From Deinococcus fonticola (GTDB taxonomy: Bacteria > Deinococcota > Deinococci > Deinococcales > Deinococcaceae), in assembly GCF_004634215.1 (NCBI RefSeq), contig NZ_SMMH01000010.1:1-64000 (forward strand): 64,000 nucleotides of DNA, read 5' to 3'. A program made the translations under genes and the position numbers. Shown here piece after piece: positions 38,566 to 49,556 of this stretch (the stretch's first letter is position 1; every line of letters starts with the position of its first letter). The notes beneath the pieces are model-generated. The model searched no databases, was not told the DNA's origin, and saw only the letters and a list, made by a program, of their open reading frames with translations.

Positions 38566-38641
38566 GCCCCAGCATAGGCCCGGACTTGCACCTGACTCTT
38601 TCACCCGCCCCCCTGTGATGAACCCGACAGAACCCGCCCAC

Positions 38642-38647
38642 TACACT
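38642..38647 (+). promoter_or_regulatory. -10 box of a leaderless transcript
   Basis: TACACT, 6 bases before the ATG at 38654, with no Shine-Dalgarno sequence between. The spacing would put the transcription start on or next to the start codon. Confidence 0.45.
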
Positions 38648-38653
38648 GAGAGC

Positions 38654-39625
38654 ATGGAGGAGGCCTCCAGCTGGAGTACATGGCCCGAACAACGCCGCCA
38701 ACGGGTGTTCGGCTGGCTGCTGCTGCTGGTTTTCCTGATTCAAAACCTGGGCATCTGGACGGCCTGGCAGGCCGGCAGCCCCATGCAGACCACCCTGAAC
38801 GTCCTGGGCGGCGGCTGCACGCTGTACCTGCTGCTGAGCAACGTTCGCAGCGCCGTGGCCATGCCCACCACCTACCGAGTCGGGGCAAGCTTCCTGGCCC
38901 TGCGCCTGAGCGCGGAACTGCTGAACAATTTCCTGACCGCCCAGCCTATGACCACCGTACAGTACCAGGAAGCCGCGCTGCTGATGGCCTTCCTGGTCGC
39001 CATTTTGCCCCGGCGTGTCAGTGCCGCGCTGACGGGTCTGCTGCTGAGCGGCATTCTGGCCCTTACCGTGAAAAACGGCCTGCACCAGATCTTTGAATTT
39101 CTGATGCTGCTGGTCACGGCCGGGGTGCTGCCCTTTACCGCCGAGTACGGACGCCAGGCCCTGAACGCCCGGCGCCGCGTGGAGGAACTGGAACGGCAAC
39201 TGATCTGGGATCCGCTGACCGGCGTGGCCAACCACCAACTTATTCAGGAACGCGCCCGGACGTATATGCTGAGCCCCAGCCGCAGCACCCACCTGACCGT
39301 GCTGATTACCGTCAATGAAAGCACCACCACCTCCGAGGGCCGCCAGGCCCTGCAACTGGTCGTGAAGGCCATTAAACCCCTGCTGCGCGAAACCGACAGC
39401 ATAGGCCGCTGGAACGACGACACCCTGCTGCTGCTGTTTCCGCACGTGCACAGCGAGCAGCGCCAGAAACTGCTGCGCACCCTGTCGAGCGCCCTGACTC
39501 ACCTGAAGACCCGTGGCCTGCTGCCCCAGGACGTGCAGATCAGCAGCGCCTTCCTGAACGAAGCGCCCACCCCTGAAGAAGTGGTCACGCTGGCCCACGC
39601 GCAACTGCGGCCTGTGACCGCCTGA
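38654..39625 (+). CDS. Membrane protein with degenerate GGDEF domain
   Basis: A 323-residue protein. Residues 17-165 hold five or six membrane helices (RVFGWLLLLVFLIQNLGIWTA through LMLLVTAGVLPFTAEYG), then a short coiled linker (RRRVEELERQL) and a GGDEF-like fold starting WDPLTGVANHQLIQERAR. The GGDEF signature itself is replaced by WNDDTLLLLFP, and no I-site is visible, so it is unlikely to make cyclic-di-GMP and may be a sensor or scaffold. The ATG at 38654 directly follows a TACACT box; an ATG at 38618 is also in frame but upstream of that box. Confidence 0.78.
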   Translation: MEEASSWSTWPEQRRQRVFGWLLLLVFLIQNLGIWTAWQAGSPMQTTLNVLGGGCTLYLLLSNVRSAVAMPTTYRVGASFLALRLSAELLNNFLTAQPMTTVQYQEAALLMAFLVAILPRRVSAALTGLLLSGILALTVKNGLHQIFEFLMLLVTAGVLPFTAEYGRQALNARRRVEELERQLIWDPLTGVANHQLIQERARTYMLSPSRSTHLTVLITVNESTTTSEGRQALQLVVKAIKPLLRETDSIGRWNDDTLLLLFPHVHSEQRQKLLRTLSSALTHLKTRGLLPQDVQISSAFLNEAPTPEEVVTLAHAQLRPVTA

Positions 39626-39697
39626 CTGGAATAAACCCCCACAGGCTGCCAGGGGTCACTTTGACAAGAGAGCGGACGCCGACCTTCCTGCCGCCCC

Positions 39698-40051
39698 TTA
39701 ACGCGACCCGGTTTCCTCCGCCGCCCGCTCCTGCGCCCGCAGCGCCACCCAGTCCTCGTAAGCCAGGGCGGGCAGCAGCGCGAAACTTCCCGCGAACAGC
39801 GACGCCAGCGCCGCCGGCACCCGCACAGCCGTTTTACCGTTCAGCACCAGATAAAGCGCCCCCAGGGTACTCAGCACGCCAATGTCCATGAACATGACCC
39901 GCGCAAACGAACTGCGTTTCAGCGTGTCCAGTGTCCCCAGTTCACCGGGCCGCCCGCGCCCCAGCACCGCCGTCAGCACCAGCATGAGCAGCAGGGACAG
40001 GTAAAGGCGAACACGCTCCCGCGAAGGCTGACGGTAAGGGGAAAGAGGCAT
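39698..40051 (-). CDS. Small hypothetical membrane protein
   Basis: A 117-residue protein with a short basic N-terminus and about three membrane helices: residues 16-31 (LYLSLLLMLVLTAVLG), 52-69 (ARVMFMDIGVLSTLGALYL), and 79-97 (VPAALASLFAGSFALLPALAY), then an amphipathic acidic tail. I recognise no family. It begins 3 bases after the stop of a small secreted peptide gene and is likely co-transcribed with it. Confidence 0.65.
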   Translation of the reverse strand: MPLSPYRQPSRERVRLYLSLLLMLVLTAVLGRGRPGELGTLDTLKRSSFARVMFMDIGVLSTLGALYLVLNGKTAVRVPAALASLFAGSFALLPALAYEDWVALRAQERAAEETGSR

Positions 40052-40054
40052 GCT

Positions 40055-40198
40055 TCAGGGTAAGACTTCAACAGTGGGGCAGATAGGTGCGGCTGGATCG
40101 TGCAGGAGGGGGAGTTTCTGTACGTCCGCCACACTCTGAGCCGAAGCCCCCAGCCCAAGCACAAGTAGAAAAGTCAGGAACGCGGAGAGGGAGCGCAT
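40055..40198 (-). CDS. Small secreted peptide, 47 residues
   Basis: A short frame with a textbook signal peptide: MRSLSAFLTFLLVLGLGASA, predicted cleavage before QS, leaving a mature peptide of about 27 residues with one cysteine (QSVADVQKLPLLHDPAAPIC then PTVEVLP). It is followed after 3 bases by the start of the small membrane protein gene at 40051, an arrangement typical of real operons. I know no family. GC content and codon use fit the host. Upstream 40199-40312 shows no other gene. Confidence 0.55.
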   Translation of the reverse strand: MRSLSAFLTFLLVLGLGASAQSVADVQKLPLLHDPAAPICPTVEVLP

Positions 40199-40312
40199 AG
40201 GTTTAGCGTAAAGGACGGTGGAGATTAAGGTGCACCAACGTAATGCCGCGGCGAGAACAGCAGGATCAATACCTTTAGCGCGGGAAGGATATGCGACAAT
40301 CCTGAAACGAAT

Positions 40313-41116
40313 TCACTCATGCTCAATCACGGGCTTTTTCGTAACAGGAAAAGCAATTGGATTTTGAGCACCTTTTGTAAAATACGCGCTAACTGAGTGA
40401 TTCAAATATCGGTCACGGATTTCTGCCGGAGCGACGTGACCAACAAATTCCCAGCGCCCGATCCCGCTATCCGGAGGGAAGGAGCGCGTGGTATACGGTG
40501 TTGATTGCGCTTTATGCCAGCTTTCTATTTCGTAAACCTCGCGAACTACACTTTCAAAAACGGCAAGGGCGTATTTGACAGATGCACGTCGCCATTCTGC
40601 AATTTTCCAAATCCCCCTAGTCACCTCATAAAGTTCCTCAGCACTCATGCCGTGGCGGTAATTCTGATTGATGCGAATCAGCATGACTGAATCTGAAATG
40701 ATTGCAGGGGGCGCAGCGTAGTAAGCAATCAACTCTGAGAGGGTTTTGCGCCCAGATTTTACGCTTTGCCAACCCCTGACGAGATTTGACAGGTTATCCA
40801 GTCCCAGTAAGTCAATGACCGCCGCCTCAATACGGAAGGCTGTGACTTCGTCAGGTAGACCATGCACAAGTACTTCTATTCTTGGTTGAAGTCCATCATC
40901 GCGTAGCTCTTTTAGGATGCGTACCTTCCGCGTTTCACCGGTCTGCGATAGGTGAGCAAGCACCCTGCCCCCCTGACCTTTCCCAACGTAGAACACTTTG
41001 TTGTTACGCGGATCAATGTACAGGTACACATAAAAGCCGAGGTGTTGAGCTACTTCGGGAGGAATTATGTAGGTACTTTCCGACGAGTTGCAGTTAAATT
41101 CCGGCGTTGGCTTCAA
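40313..41116 (-). CDS. GIY-YIG nuclease-domain protein, low GC
   Basis: A 267-residue protein. Residues 28-110 are a GIY-YIG-type domain of the LEM-3-like subgroup: FYVYLYIDPRNNKVFYVGKG in place of GIY/YIG, RVLAHL with the catalytic Arg region, and AFRIEAAVIDLLG carrying the metal-binding Glu. Residues 130-267 have no known motif (SVMLIRINQNYRHGMSAEELYEVTRG). Its base composition is near 48 percent GC, far below its neighbours, with AT-ending codons, which suggests recent acquisition. It lies 20 bases after nrdJ on the same strand. Possible roles are DNA cleavage in defence or mobility; none is shown. Confidence 0.75.
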   Translation of the reverse strand: MKPTPEFNCNSSESTYIIPPEVAQHLGFYVYLYIDPRNNKVFYVGKGQGGRVLAHLSQTGETRKVRILKELRDDGLQPRIEVLVHGLPDEVTAFRIEAAVIDLLGLDNLSNLVRGWQSVKSGRKTLSELIAYYAAPPAIISDSVMLIRINQNYRHGMSAEELYEVTRGIWKIAEWRRASVKYALAVFESVVREVYEIESWHKAQSTPYTTRSFPPDSGIGRWEFVGHVAPAEIRDRYLNHSVSAYFTKGAQNPIAFPVTKKPVIEHE

Positions 41117-41135
41117 AGCGCTGCCCGATTTATCT

Positions 41136-44162
<3,027 letters not shown>

Positions 44163-44304
44163 GGCAGGAAACTCCTTGCGGCAAGGCGAAAAGTGGACGG
44201 CAGAACGCGGCCGCCCCGTTCAGAGAGAGCAGCTCGACAACAAAAAACAGTGGCGGGATTCTTACCCGCGCTTAATCTCTGAAGCAGACTGTAGCACTCG
44301 TGAC

Positions 44305-44350
44305 ACACCAGATCTAGCACCCAGTCCAAAACAGATACAACATATTGATC
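44305..44350. promoter_or_regulatory. Candidate pair of NrdR boxes upstream of nrdJ
   Basis: ACACCAGATCTAGCAC (44305-44320) and ATACAACATATTGATC (44335-44350) are imperfect palindromes, with 10 and 11 matches to the 16-base NrdR consensus ACACWATATATWGTGT. Their centres are 30 bases apart, near the three-turn spacing of known NrdR boxes. They lie about 140-190 bases before the nrdJ start. The 280-base gap 44163-44442 holds no gene. Confidence 0.4.
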
Positions 44351-44442
44351 CCGACGCCACTTCGGCACCGGGATCAGCGGAAAGCAGGGTATGCGGTCAA
44401 TTCTAGCGCAGCCAACCCCCGGAATAGGCCCAGGTTGAGCGC

Positions 44443-45162
44443 TCAGGCGTCCAGTTTAATCAGGAAGCGTCCGCACGAGGGACACTTCACGGGCGGCAGC
44501 TTGTTCTGCGCCACCTTCTGCTGAATGTTCACGGGCAGCATCACGTTACAGGCCGCGCAGCGTCCCGCCTTGACCTCCGCGATGCCCTGGCCTTTCTTGG
44601 CCTTGCGGATCATGTCGTATTCCTTGACGGTGCGGGCGTCCAGGTTTTTCACCAGTTCGGCGCGCTCGTTGCGGGAATCCTCGCCCTGGGCACGCAGGTC
44701 GGCAATGCGCTGCTCGTCCTGCGTCTCCAGTTCCGCCAGGCCCGGACGCCCGGCACGGTACTGCTCGCGCAGGCCGCCCGCCTTCCCGGTCAGTTCACGC
44801 TGGCGTTCACGCAGCGGGGCCAGGTCTTCTTCCATTTCCTCGCGGCGTTCCTCGAGTTGCTGAATGCGGCTGCCGTACTGGCTCTGGGCGCGGGCATCGA
44901 AGGCATTTTTCTCCTGCTCGTCACGCGCGTGGGCAATCTGGTCACGCACGCTGGTCAGGTCGAACTCGGCCTGCTTGAGGCGCTTTTCCACGCCTTCGAG
45001 CGTGATCTCGGTTTCTTCCAGTTCATTGTTCAGGCGATCCTGCTCGGCGCGGGCGGCCCTCAAAGCTTCAGGATAATTTTTTTCCTCGGCACGCAACTGG
45101 TCGAGGCTCAGATCGAGTTCCTGAACTCGGTGCAGGCGTTCAAGGGGGGTCTGGTCAGTCAT
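44443..45162 (-). CDS. Coiled-coil C4 zinc-ribbon protein
   Basis: A 239-residue protein. Residues 8-175 form a long antiparallel coiled coil (heptads with EQDRLNNELEETEITLEGVEKRL, IQQLEERREEMEEDL). Residues 180-239 contain a C4 zinc ribbon: GRCAACNVMLPVNI and VKCPSCGRFLIKLDA. It matches the family of putative nucleic-acid-binding zinc-ribbon proteins found in most bacteria next to DNA or RNA metabolism genes; the function is not settled. The start at 45162 is preferred; longer versions run into an MFS gene. Cytoplasmic. Confidence 0.85.
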   Translation of the reverse strand: MTDQTPLERLHRVQELDLSLDQLRAEEKNYPEALRAARAEQDRLNNELEETEITLEGVEKRLKQAEFDLTSVRDQIAHARDEQEKNAFDARAQSQYGSRIQQLEERREEMEEDLAPLRERQRELTGKAGGLREQYRAGRPGLAELETQDEQRIADLRAQGEDSRNERAELVKNLDARTVKEYDMIRKAKKGQGIAEVKAGRCAACNVMLPVNIQQKVAQNKLPPVKCPSCGRFLIKLDA

Positions 45163-45245
45163 CGCTTCCAGTGTACCCCCGAGCAGCGTCAACACGCCCG
45201 CATGAAAAGCCAGATGAAAAGCCGGACGAAAAGACAGTGTGCCGG

Positions 45246-46457
45246 TCAGGCGGTCACTGGCCGGCGCACCGCGCGGCGGTACAACCCCAGGTAAATGGCC
45301 ACCACACTGCCCAGGTACATCAGCAGCGTCCACCCGAACAGCAGGTTGAAGGCCGCGCCGAACGGCAACCAGCCGCGCACCACGCCCGACAGGATGGAAC
45401 TGGCCGCCCAGCCCAGGTCCCAGGCGATGGTGTTGACCGCCGAGTACATCTGGCGGTCTTCCTCGGGCAGGCTGGACATGGCGTAGGCGCTGTACACCGG
45501 GCCGGCGGCGTTCATCAGCGCCCCGCGCGTGAACATGGCCGCCGTGACCATCCACAGCTGCGGCGCGAAGCCCAGCATGGCCAGGAACGGCAGGCTGCTG
45601 GCCTGCACCACCAGCACCGCCTGAATCTGGCCCATTTTTTTGACCAGCAGCGGTTGCAGCAGCGCCGTGGCCGCCGTGGCCAGGCTCGTCCAGGCGAAGA
45701 GGCTGCCCAGGCTGGCGTAATCCACGTCAAATTTCCCCTCGATGAACACGTTCAAGAAGGGAATGGTCGCGCCGGCACCCAGGCCCACCAGCACGTTCGG
45801 CAAGACCAGCCGCGCCATGGTGCGCTTGTCCTTGACCGCGAAACTGCGCCCCACCGGCCGGGGTTGCCCACTGGGGCGCAGCAGCAGCACCGGCAGCAGG
45901 CCCAGCACCTGCAAGCCCGTGGCGACCAGCAGGGCGGTGCGCAGGGCATCGACCCCCTGGGCGGGCACGTGGTTCACGGCGGCGTACCACTCGGGAATGC
46001 GCCCCCCGATCATGTTCCCCACGAAGCCCGAACCGGTCATCAGGGCGCTTTGCAGGCTGAACAGGGTCACGCGGTTTTTCTCGCTGCTGTTGTTCGCCAT
46101 AAAAGGCGTGGACGACACCACCGTCAGGGCCGCCCCCGCCCCCTGAAGCAGGGCGCCCAGCACGATCAGGGACGCGCCCGGCGCCAGCGTAATGATGAGG
46201 GTGCCCACCAGCGCGAACACCGCCCCCAGCTTCAGGGTGTTGGCGTTGCTGATGCGCCGGGCCAGCGCCACCGCCGGCAGGCTCAGCAACGCCAGCGTAA
46301 TGGCCGGCAGGGCGTTCAGAATGCCCTGCCACTGCGTGCCCAGCCCCAGGGCCCCCAGGTAGAAGTTCAGGAAAAGCATCATGAAGGCCTGCGACAGCCC
46401 GAACGCGAACGCCGACGCCAGGTACAGCCAGATTTGCCGCGAGAACCGCCAGTTCAC
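45246..46457 (-). CDS. MFS transporter
   Basis: A 403-residue 12-helix transporter. Helix 1 is IWLYLASAFAFGLSQAFMMLF and the central loop carries KDKRTMARLVLPN. Helix 7-12 include VDYASLGSLFAWTSLATAATALL and LFGWTLLMYLGSVVAIYLGL. The MFS_1 type is clear, but the typical GxxxDxxGRR loop is not well kept, being LARRISNANTLKLG, as in sugar/efflux types. The substrate is unknown. It is followed by the zinc-ribbon gene and preceded by nth, with 45 bases between. Confidence 0.82.
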   Translation of the reverse strand: MNWRFSRQIWLYLASAFAFGLSQAFMMLFLNFYLGALGLGTQWQGILNALPAITLALLSLPAVALARRISNANTLKLGAVFALVGTLIITLAPGASLIVLGALLQGAGAALTVVSSTPFMANNSSEKNRVTLFSLQSALMTGSGFVGNMIGGRIPEWYAAVNHVPAQGVDALRTALLVATGLQVLGLLPVLLLRPSGQPRPVGRSFAVKDKRTMARLVLPNVLVGLGAGATIPFLNVFIEGKFDVDYASLGSLFAWTSLATAATALLQPLLVKKMGQIQAVLVVQASSLPFLAMLGFAPQLWMVTAAMFTRGALMNAAGPVYSAYAMSSLPEEDRQMYSAVNTIAWDLGWAASSILSGVVRGWLPFGAAFNLLFGWTLLMYLGSVVAIYLGLYRRAVRRPVTA

Positions 46458-46502
46458 CGTTCCCCCCAGCGTAGGGTGCAGAACCAGAGGCCAGCAGAAC
46501 GT

Positions 46503-47177
46503 CTAGGCTTCGGCATGCTCCACCCCCACTTTCGGGCAGAAGGTGGCCATCAGGCACGCGGCGCAGTGGGGTTTGCGGGCGTAACACACGCGGCGGCCAT
46601 GCAGGATCAGGCCGTGGTGCGTGAAGACCCAGCTGGCTTTCGGAAAGAGGCTTTCCAGATCGCTTTCCACCTTGTCGGGATTGGTCTGCACGCTCAGCGC
46701 CAGGCGGCGGGCCAGGCGGCCCACGTGCGTGTCCACCGCGATGGCAGGGTAACCGTAGGCGTTGCTCAGCACCACGTTGGCAGTTTTGCGGCCCGCGCCA
46801 GGCAGCGCCACCACCGCCGCGAAATCGTTCGGCACTTCACCGCCGTGACGCTCCACGAGTTGCCGCGCCAGGCCCACCAGGTTCTTCGCCTTGGCGCGGT
46901 ACAGCCCAATACGCCGGATAAACGGTTCGATGTCCTCCGGCTCGGCCTGGCTCAGCGCCAGCGCGTCGGGGTAGGCGTCAAACAGCGCGGGCGTGCAGGC
47001 GTTCACGCTGACGTCCGTGGCCTGGGCGCTCAGGACGGTGGCCACCAGCAGCTCGAAGGGCGTGCGGAACTCCAGTTCGCAGGCCGCGTCCGGGTACAGG
47101 GTTTCCAGGGACGCCAGCACCTGCGGCGCACGCGTTTTCGCCCCCCTGGGCAGGCGAACAGAGGATGAAGAGGTCAC
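46503..47177 (-). CDS. nth: Endonuclease III
   Basis: A 224-residue base-excision repair enzyme that removes oxidised pyrimidines and nicks abasic sites. The HhH motif is LPGAGRKTANVVLSNAYG with the catalytic Lys; the catalytic Asp is in IAVDTHVGRLARR; the 4Fe-4S cluster is bound by C-x6-C-x2-C-x5-C in CYARKPHCAACLMATFC near the end. Length is normal for Nth. The gene is flanked by the MFS gene and by a 270-base gap (47178-47447) in which I see no gene and only a weak GTGGTGCTGATT-type pattern. Confidence 0.96.
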   Translation of the reverse strand: MTSSSSVRLPRGAKTRAPQVLASLETLYPDAACELEFRTPFELLVATVLSAQATDVSVNACTPALFDAYPDALALSQAEPEDIEPFIRRIGLYRAKAKNLVGLARQLVERHGGEVPNDFAAVVALPGAGRKTANVVLSNAYGYPAIAVDTHVGRLARRLALSVQTNPDKVESDLESLFPKASWVFTHHGLILHGRRVCYARKPHCAACLMATFCPKVGVEHAEA

Positions 47178-47447
47178 ATGGGCCAGCCTACACCTGCCTT
47201 CCCCCGGCGGCAGTGACCAGATGGCGTATTGACGAAACGTTCCCCTGCCCGCAGCACCAGGAATGGACGTCCTGTCTTTACAGGCATGAGGCTGTTTGCC
47301 TGATGCTCGGCCTGCTGGCTGGCCTGGCTGGGTCTCCCGTTGGGCAAGCTGGCTTTTGGAGGCTGGGCCGTGAGCACATCGCCACGACCTGAATGCCGTG
47401 ATGACCGCCGTGGTGCTGATTCAGTTGATGCCAGGCAGCGGCGTGCC

Positions 47448-47963
47448 TCAAGTCTCTGAGAGCATTCGCAGGAGGACGCCGAGGTTCTCTTCCGGTGTTC
47501 CCTGCGCGCTGTCCAGCACCAGGCGGGGGCACTTCCAGGCCTCGTACCCTGCCGCACTCTGCTGCACCTGCGCCCAGTCAGGGGGCTGCCACTTCCCTTC
47601 CCGCTGGGTGGTGTCGGCGCGGCGAAACTCCACACGGCGGCGGTGCTCGGTCAGGTCGGAGCAGATGACTTCGATATTCACGAGTTCTACACCACCTTCC
47701 AGGGCGACGGTCGCCCAGGCCTCGCGCGTGAGGTCGATGGGATTCACGCTGTCCACCACCACGTTCAGGCCCTGATTCAGATTGTCGGCCGCGACCGCGT
47801 AAGCCGCCGCATACCCCTCAATGCTGGCCGGGGTTCCGGTGGCGTTCAACAGGGCCGCCTCGATGGAATCGACGCGCAGGTAAACAGCCTTCAGGTGCCG
47901 CGCCAATTGGCGAGCCAGCGTCGATTTTCCGGTACCGGGCAGACCACCGAGGACATATAGCAC
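47448..47963 (-). CDS. P-loop ATPase/kinase
   Basis: A 171-residue P-loop NTPase. From the GTG at 47963 it reads MLYVLGGLPGTGKSTLARQLARHL, with Walker A GGLPGTGKST at residues 5-14. YLRVDSIEAALL resembles the substrate-binding strand-loop of Zeta-toxin or aminoglycoside/polynucleotide-type kinases, and VVVDSVNPIDLTREAW is the Walker B-like element with following helix. The frame reaches 47996, but that would overlap the upstream FrnE-like gene; the GTG lies one base after its stop. The substrate is unknown, and no antitoxin gene is adjacent. Confidence 0.82.
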   Translation of the reverse strand: MLYVLGGLPGTGKSTLARQLARHLKAVYLRVDSIEAALLNATGTPASIEGYAAAYAVAADNLNQGLNVVVDSVNPIDLTREAWATVALEGGVELVNIEVICSDLTEHRRRVEFRRADTTQREGKWQPPDWAQVQQSAAGYEAWKCPRLVLDSAQGTPEENLGVLLRMLSET

Positions 47964-47964
47964 G

Positions 47965-48606
47965 TTACTTCTTGTGCGGCGGCCGGTTTCTGGCACGTTT
48001 AATGGTGCCTATGCCGGCGTCACTGTGCATGACCTGCGTGAAAAGTGTCCAGAACTGCCGGGCCTGATCCGGGTCGCGGGTCAGGTTCTCGAAGCGGTAG
48101 TAGGCGGCCTCCCCGCCGGGCAGCACGAAGGTGGGGGTGCCAAACACCCCAATTTCACGGGCGTCGTCGAATTCCCGGCGCAGGGCGGCGCGCAGTCCGG
48201 CCTCGTCCTGGCGGTCTTGCTCCCACTGCTTCAGGTCCAGGGCGGCTTCCTGGGCCGCCTGGGCAAAAGCGGGCTGATCCAGTTCCTTTTTCTGCTCGAA
48301 GTGGGCGCGGTACAGGGCCAGCGTGAAGGCCCAGGCTTTCTCCTCGCCCTGCCGGTAGGCGGCCTGCGCGGCCAGGAACGCGCCGTAACTGGGCCGCTGG
48401 TGCTTCAGGTATCCCTCGCCGCCCGCGGCGTCGGTGGGCTGGTCGGTCAGTTTCCAGGTCAAGTTCCCGGCGTTGTCCGGGTGGTTGCCTTCCACCAGCG
48501 AGAAGAAGCGCAGGCGGAACGGCTCGCCCTGTTCGCGCAGGGCGGCGGCCAGTTCCACCCCGCGCCAGGCGTAAGGGCACAGGAAATCGAAGAAAAGGTC
48601 TGTCAT
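47965..48606 (-). CDS. DsbA/FrnE-like thioredoxin-fold oxidoreductase
   Basis: A 213-residue cytoplasmic protein with the DsbA fold. The N-terminal strand and active site are TDLFFDFLCPYAWRGVELA, where the usual CxxC is reduced to one cysteine (CPYA); FGTPTFVLPGG carries the cis-proline loop. It resembles 2-hydroxychromene-2-carboxylate isomerase/FrnE-type proteins, whose Deinococcus relatives are linked to oxidative-stress tolerance. The start at 48606 is chosen over 48666 because the earlier residues are not conserved-looking. It lies just upstream of the P-loop kinase gene, and the two are likely co-transcribed. Confidence 0.85.
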   Translation of the reverse strand: MTDLFFDFLCPYAWRGVELAAALREQGEPFRLRFFSLVEGNHPDNAGNLTWKLTDQPTDAAGGEGYLKHQRPSYGAFLAAQAAYRQGEEKAWAFTLALYRAHFEQKKELDQPAFAQAAQEAALDLKQWEQDRQDEAGLRAALRREFDDAREIGVFGTPTFVLPGGEAAYYRFENLTRDPDQARQFWTLFTQVMHSDAGIGTIKRARNRPPHKK

Positions 48607-48871
48607 GCCCCAGTGTAAGGAGATCCGAGCGCCGGAAAGCAAGAGTGAAATGTGGTTTTCTTCCATTTTTTAAACGCTTTGGCCCGGCTATGCGGTGACG
48701 GATCAGGTTCAGGCGCTCCCTCGAAAAGGAAAGGCAAGGTATGGCAAAGACTGCCATTTTCGCGCGCCCAGCCGCACTAGAGCATGGATACCGCGCGGCA
48801 GGCTGCTTTTTTGAAGCGCATTCTGAACAGGCTTTAACCCCACCCGGCACTGCCTGCCAGGACGGCTGCGC

Positions 48872-48877
48872 TACACC
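48872..48877 (+). promoter_or_regulatory. -10 box before the DUF2231 gene
   Basis: TACACC, 6 bases before the ATG at 48884, matching the leaderless pattern of other genes. The preceding 277-base gap (48607-48871) holds a 48-codon frame (48741-48887) that I do not consider real. Confidence 0.4.
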
Positions 48878-48883
48878 GGAAGC

Positions 48884-49429
48884 ATGAGCACCCTTCCCCA
48901 GCAGTTCGAGAACGCCGTCGCCAGCAACGAGGCCGCCGAGCAACTGGCCCGTGAGCTGCAACCCCTGGTGAGGCAGGCCGAGGCACTGCTGCCTCAGGCC
49001 GTGCAGGACGCTTTGCGCGGTGAATGGCTGGGGCACCCGCTCCACCCGGCGCTGGTTCACCTGCCGCTGGGCGGGTGGATCGCCGCCGCTGCCCTGGACG
49101 CCTGGCCCGGCGGGGACGAGGACACCGAAAAGGCCGCCGACCTGGCGTTGCTGCTGGCGACCCTGGGGGCCCTGCCGACGCTGGCTGCAGGCTGGACGGA
49201 ATGGGCAGAGTTGCAGCGGCAGCCGCGCCGCACCGGCGTGGTTCACGGGTTGATGGAGGAAACGGCGTTCTTTCTGAACGTCACGTCTCTGCTGGCCCGC
49301 AGAAAGGGCAACCGCCGCCTCGGCAAGCTGCTGTCCGGCGCAGGTCTGGGGCTCGCGCTGGCGGGCGGGCTGCTGGGCGGTCAACTGGTGTACGGGCACG
49401 GCGTGGGCGTCAAGGAGACCAGGCGTTAG
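48884..49429 (+). CDS. DUF2231 membrane protein
   Basis: A 181-residue inner-membrane protein. The family signature GHPLHPALVHLPLGGWIAAAALDAW (start of helix 1) is at about residues 50-74; then come helices ADLALLLATLGALPTLAAG, an amphipathic VVHGLMEETAFFLNVTSLLARR and a Gly-rich helix KLLSGAGLGLALAGGLLGGQLVYG. The histidines near the helix 1 and 3 starts could bind heme or metal, but the function of DUF2231 is unknown. It stands alone, with a TACACC box before it. Confidence 0.8.
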   Translation: MSTLPQQFENAVASNEAAEQLARELQPLVRQAEALLPQAVQDALRGEWLGHPLHPALVHLPLGGWIAAAALDAWPGGDEDTEKAADLALLLATLGALPTLAAGWTEWAELQRQPRRTGVVHGLMEETAFFLNVTSLLARRKGNRRLGKLLSGAGLGLALAGGLLGGQLVYGHGVGVKETRR

Positions 49430-49556
49430 ATGGTTTCGGCGCACATCTGAGAAGGGCGACCAGAAGAATGAAGATCCCGGACGTGCTCATTCAAGCGGGC
49501 ATCGATCATCGCTCGGTTAAGCCGCTGCACGGCCCCTCATCCGTTACCCTGCTGAT

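Noticed and set aside
47178..47447. Possible degenerate transposase fragment between nth and the P-loop kinase
   Set aside because: Minus-strand translation gives stretches that only loosely resemble transposase ends; no motif could be defended.
48741..48887. A 48-codon frame before the DUF2231 gene
   Set aside because: No ribosome site, no recognisable protein features, and it overlaps the probable promoter and start of the real gene.
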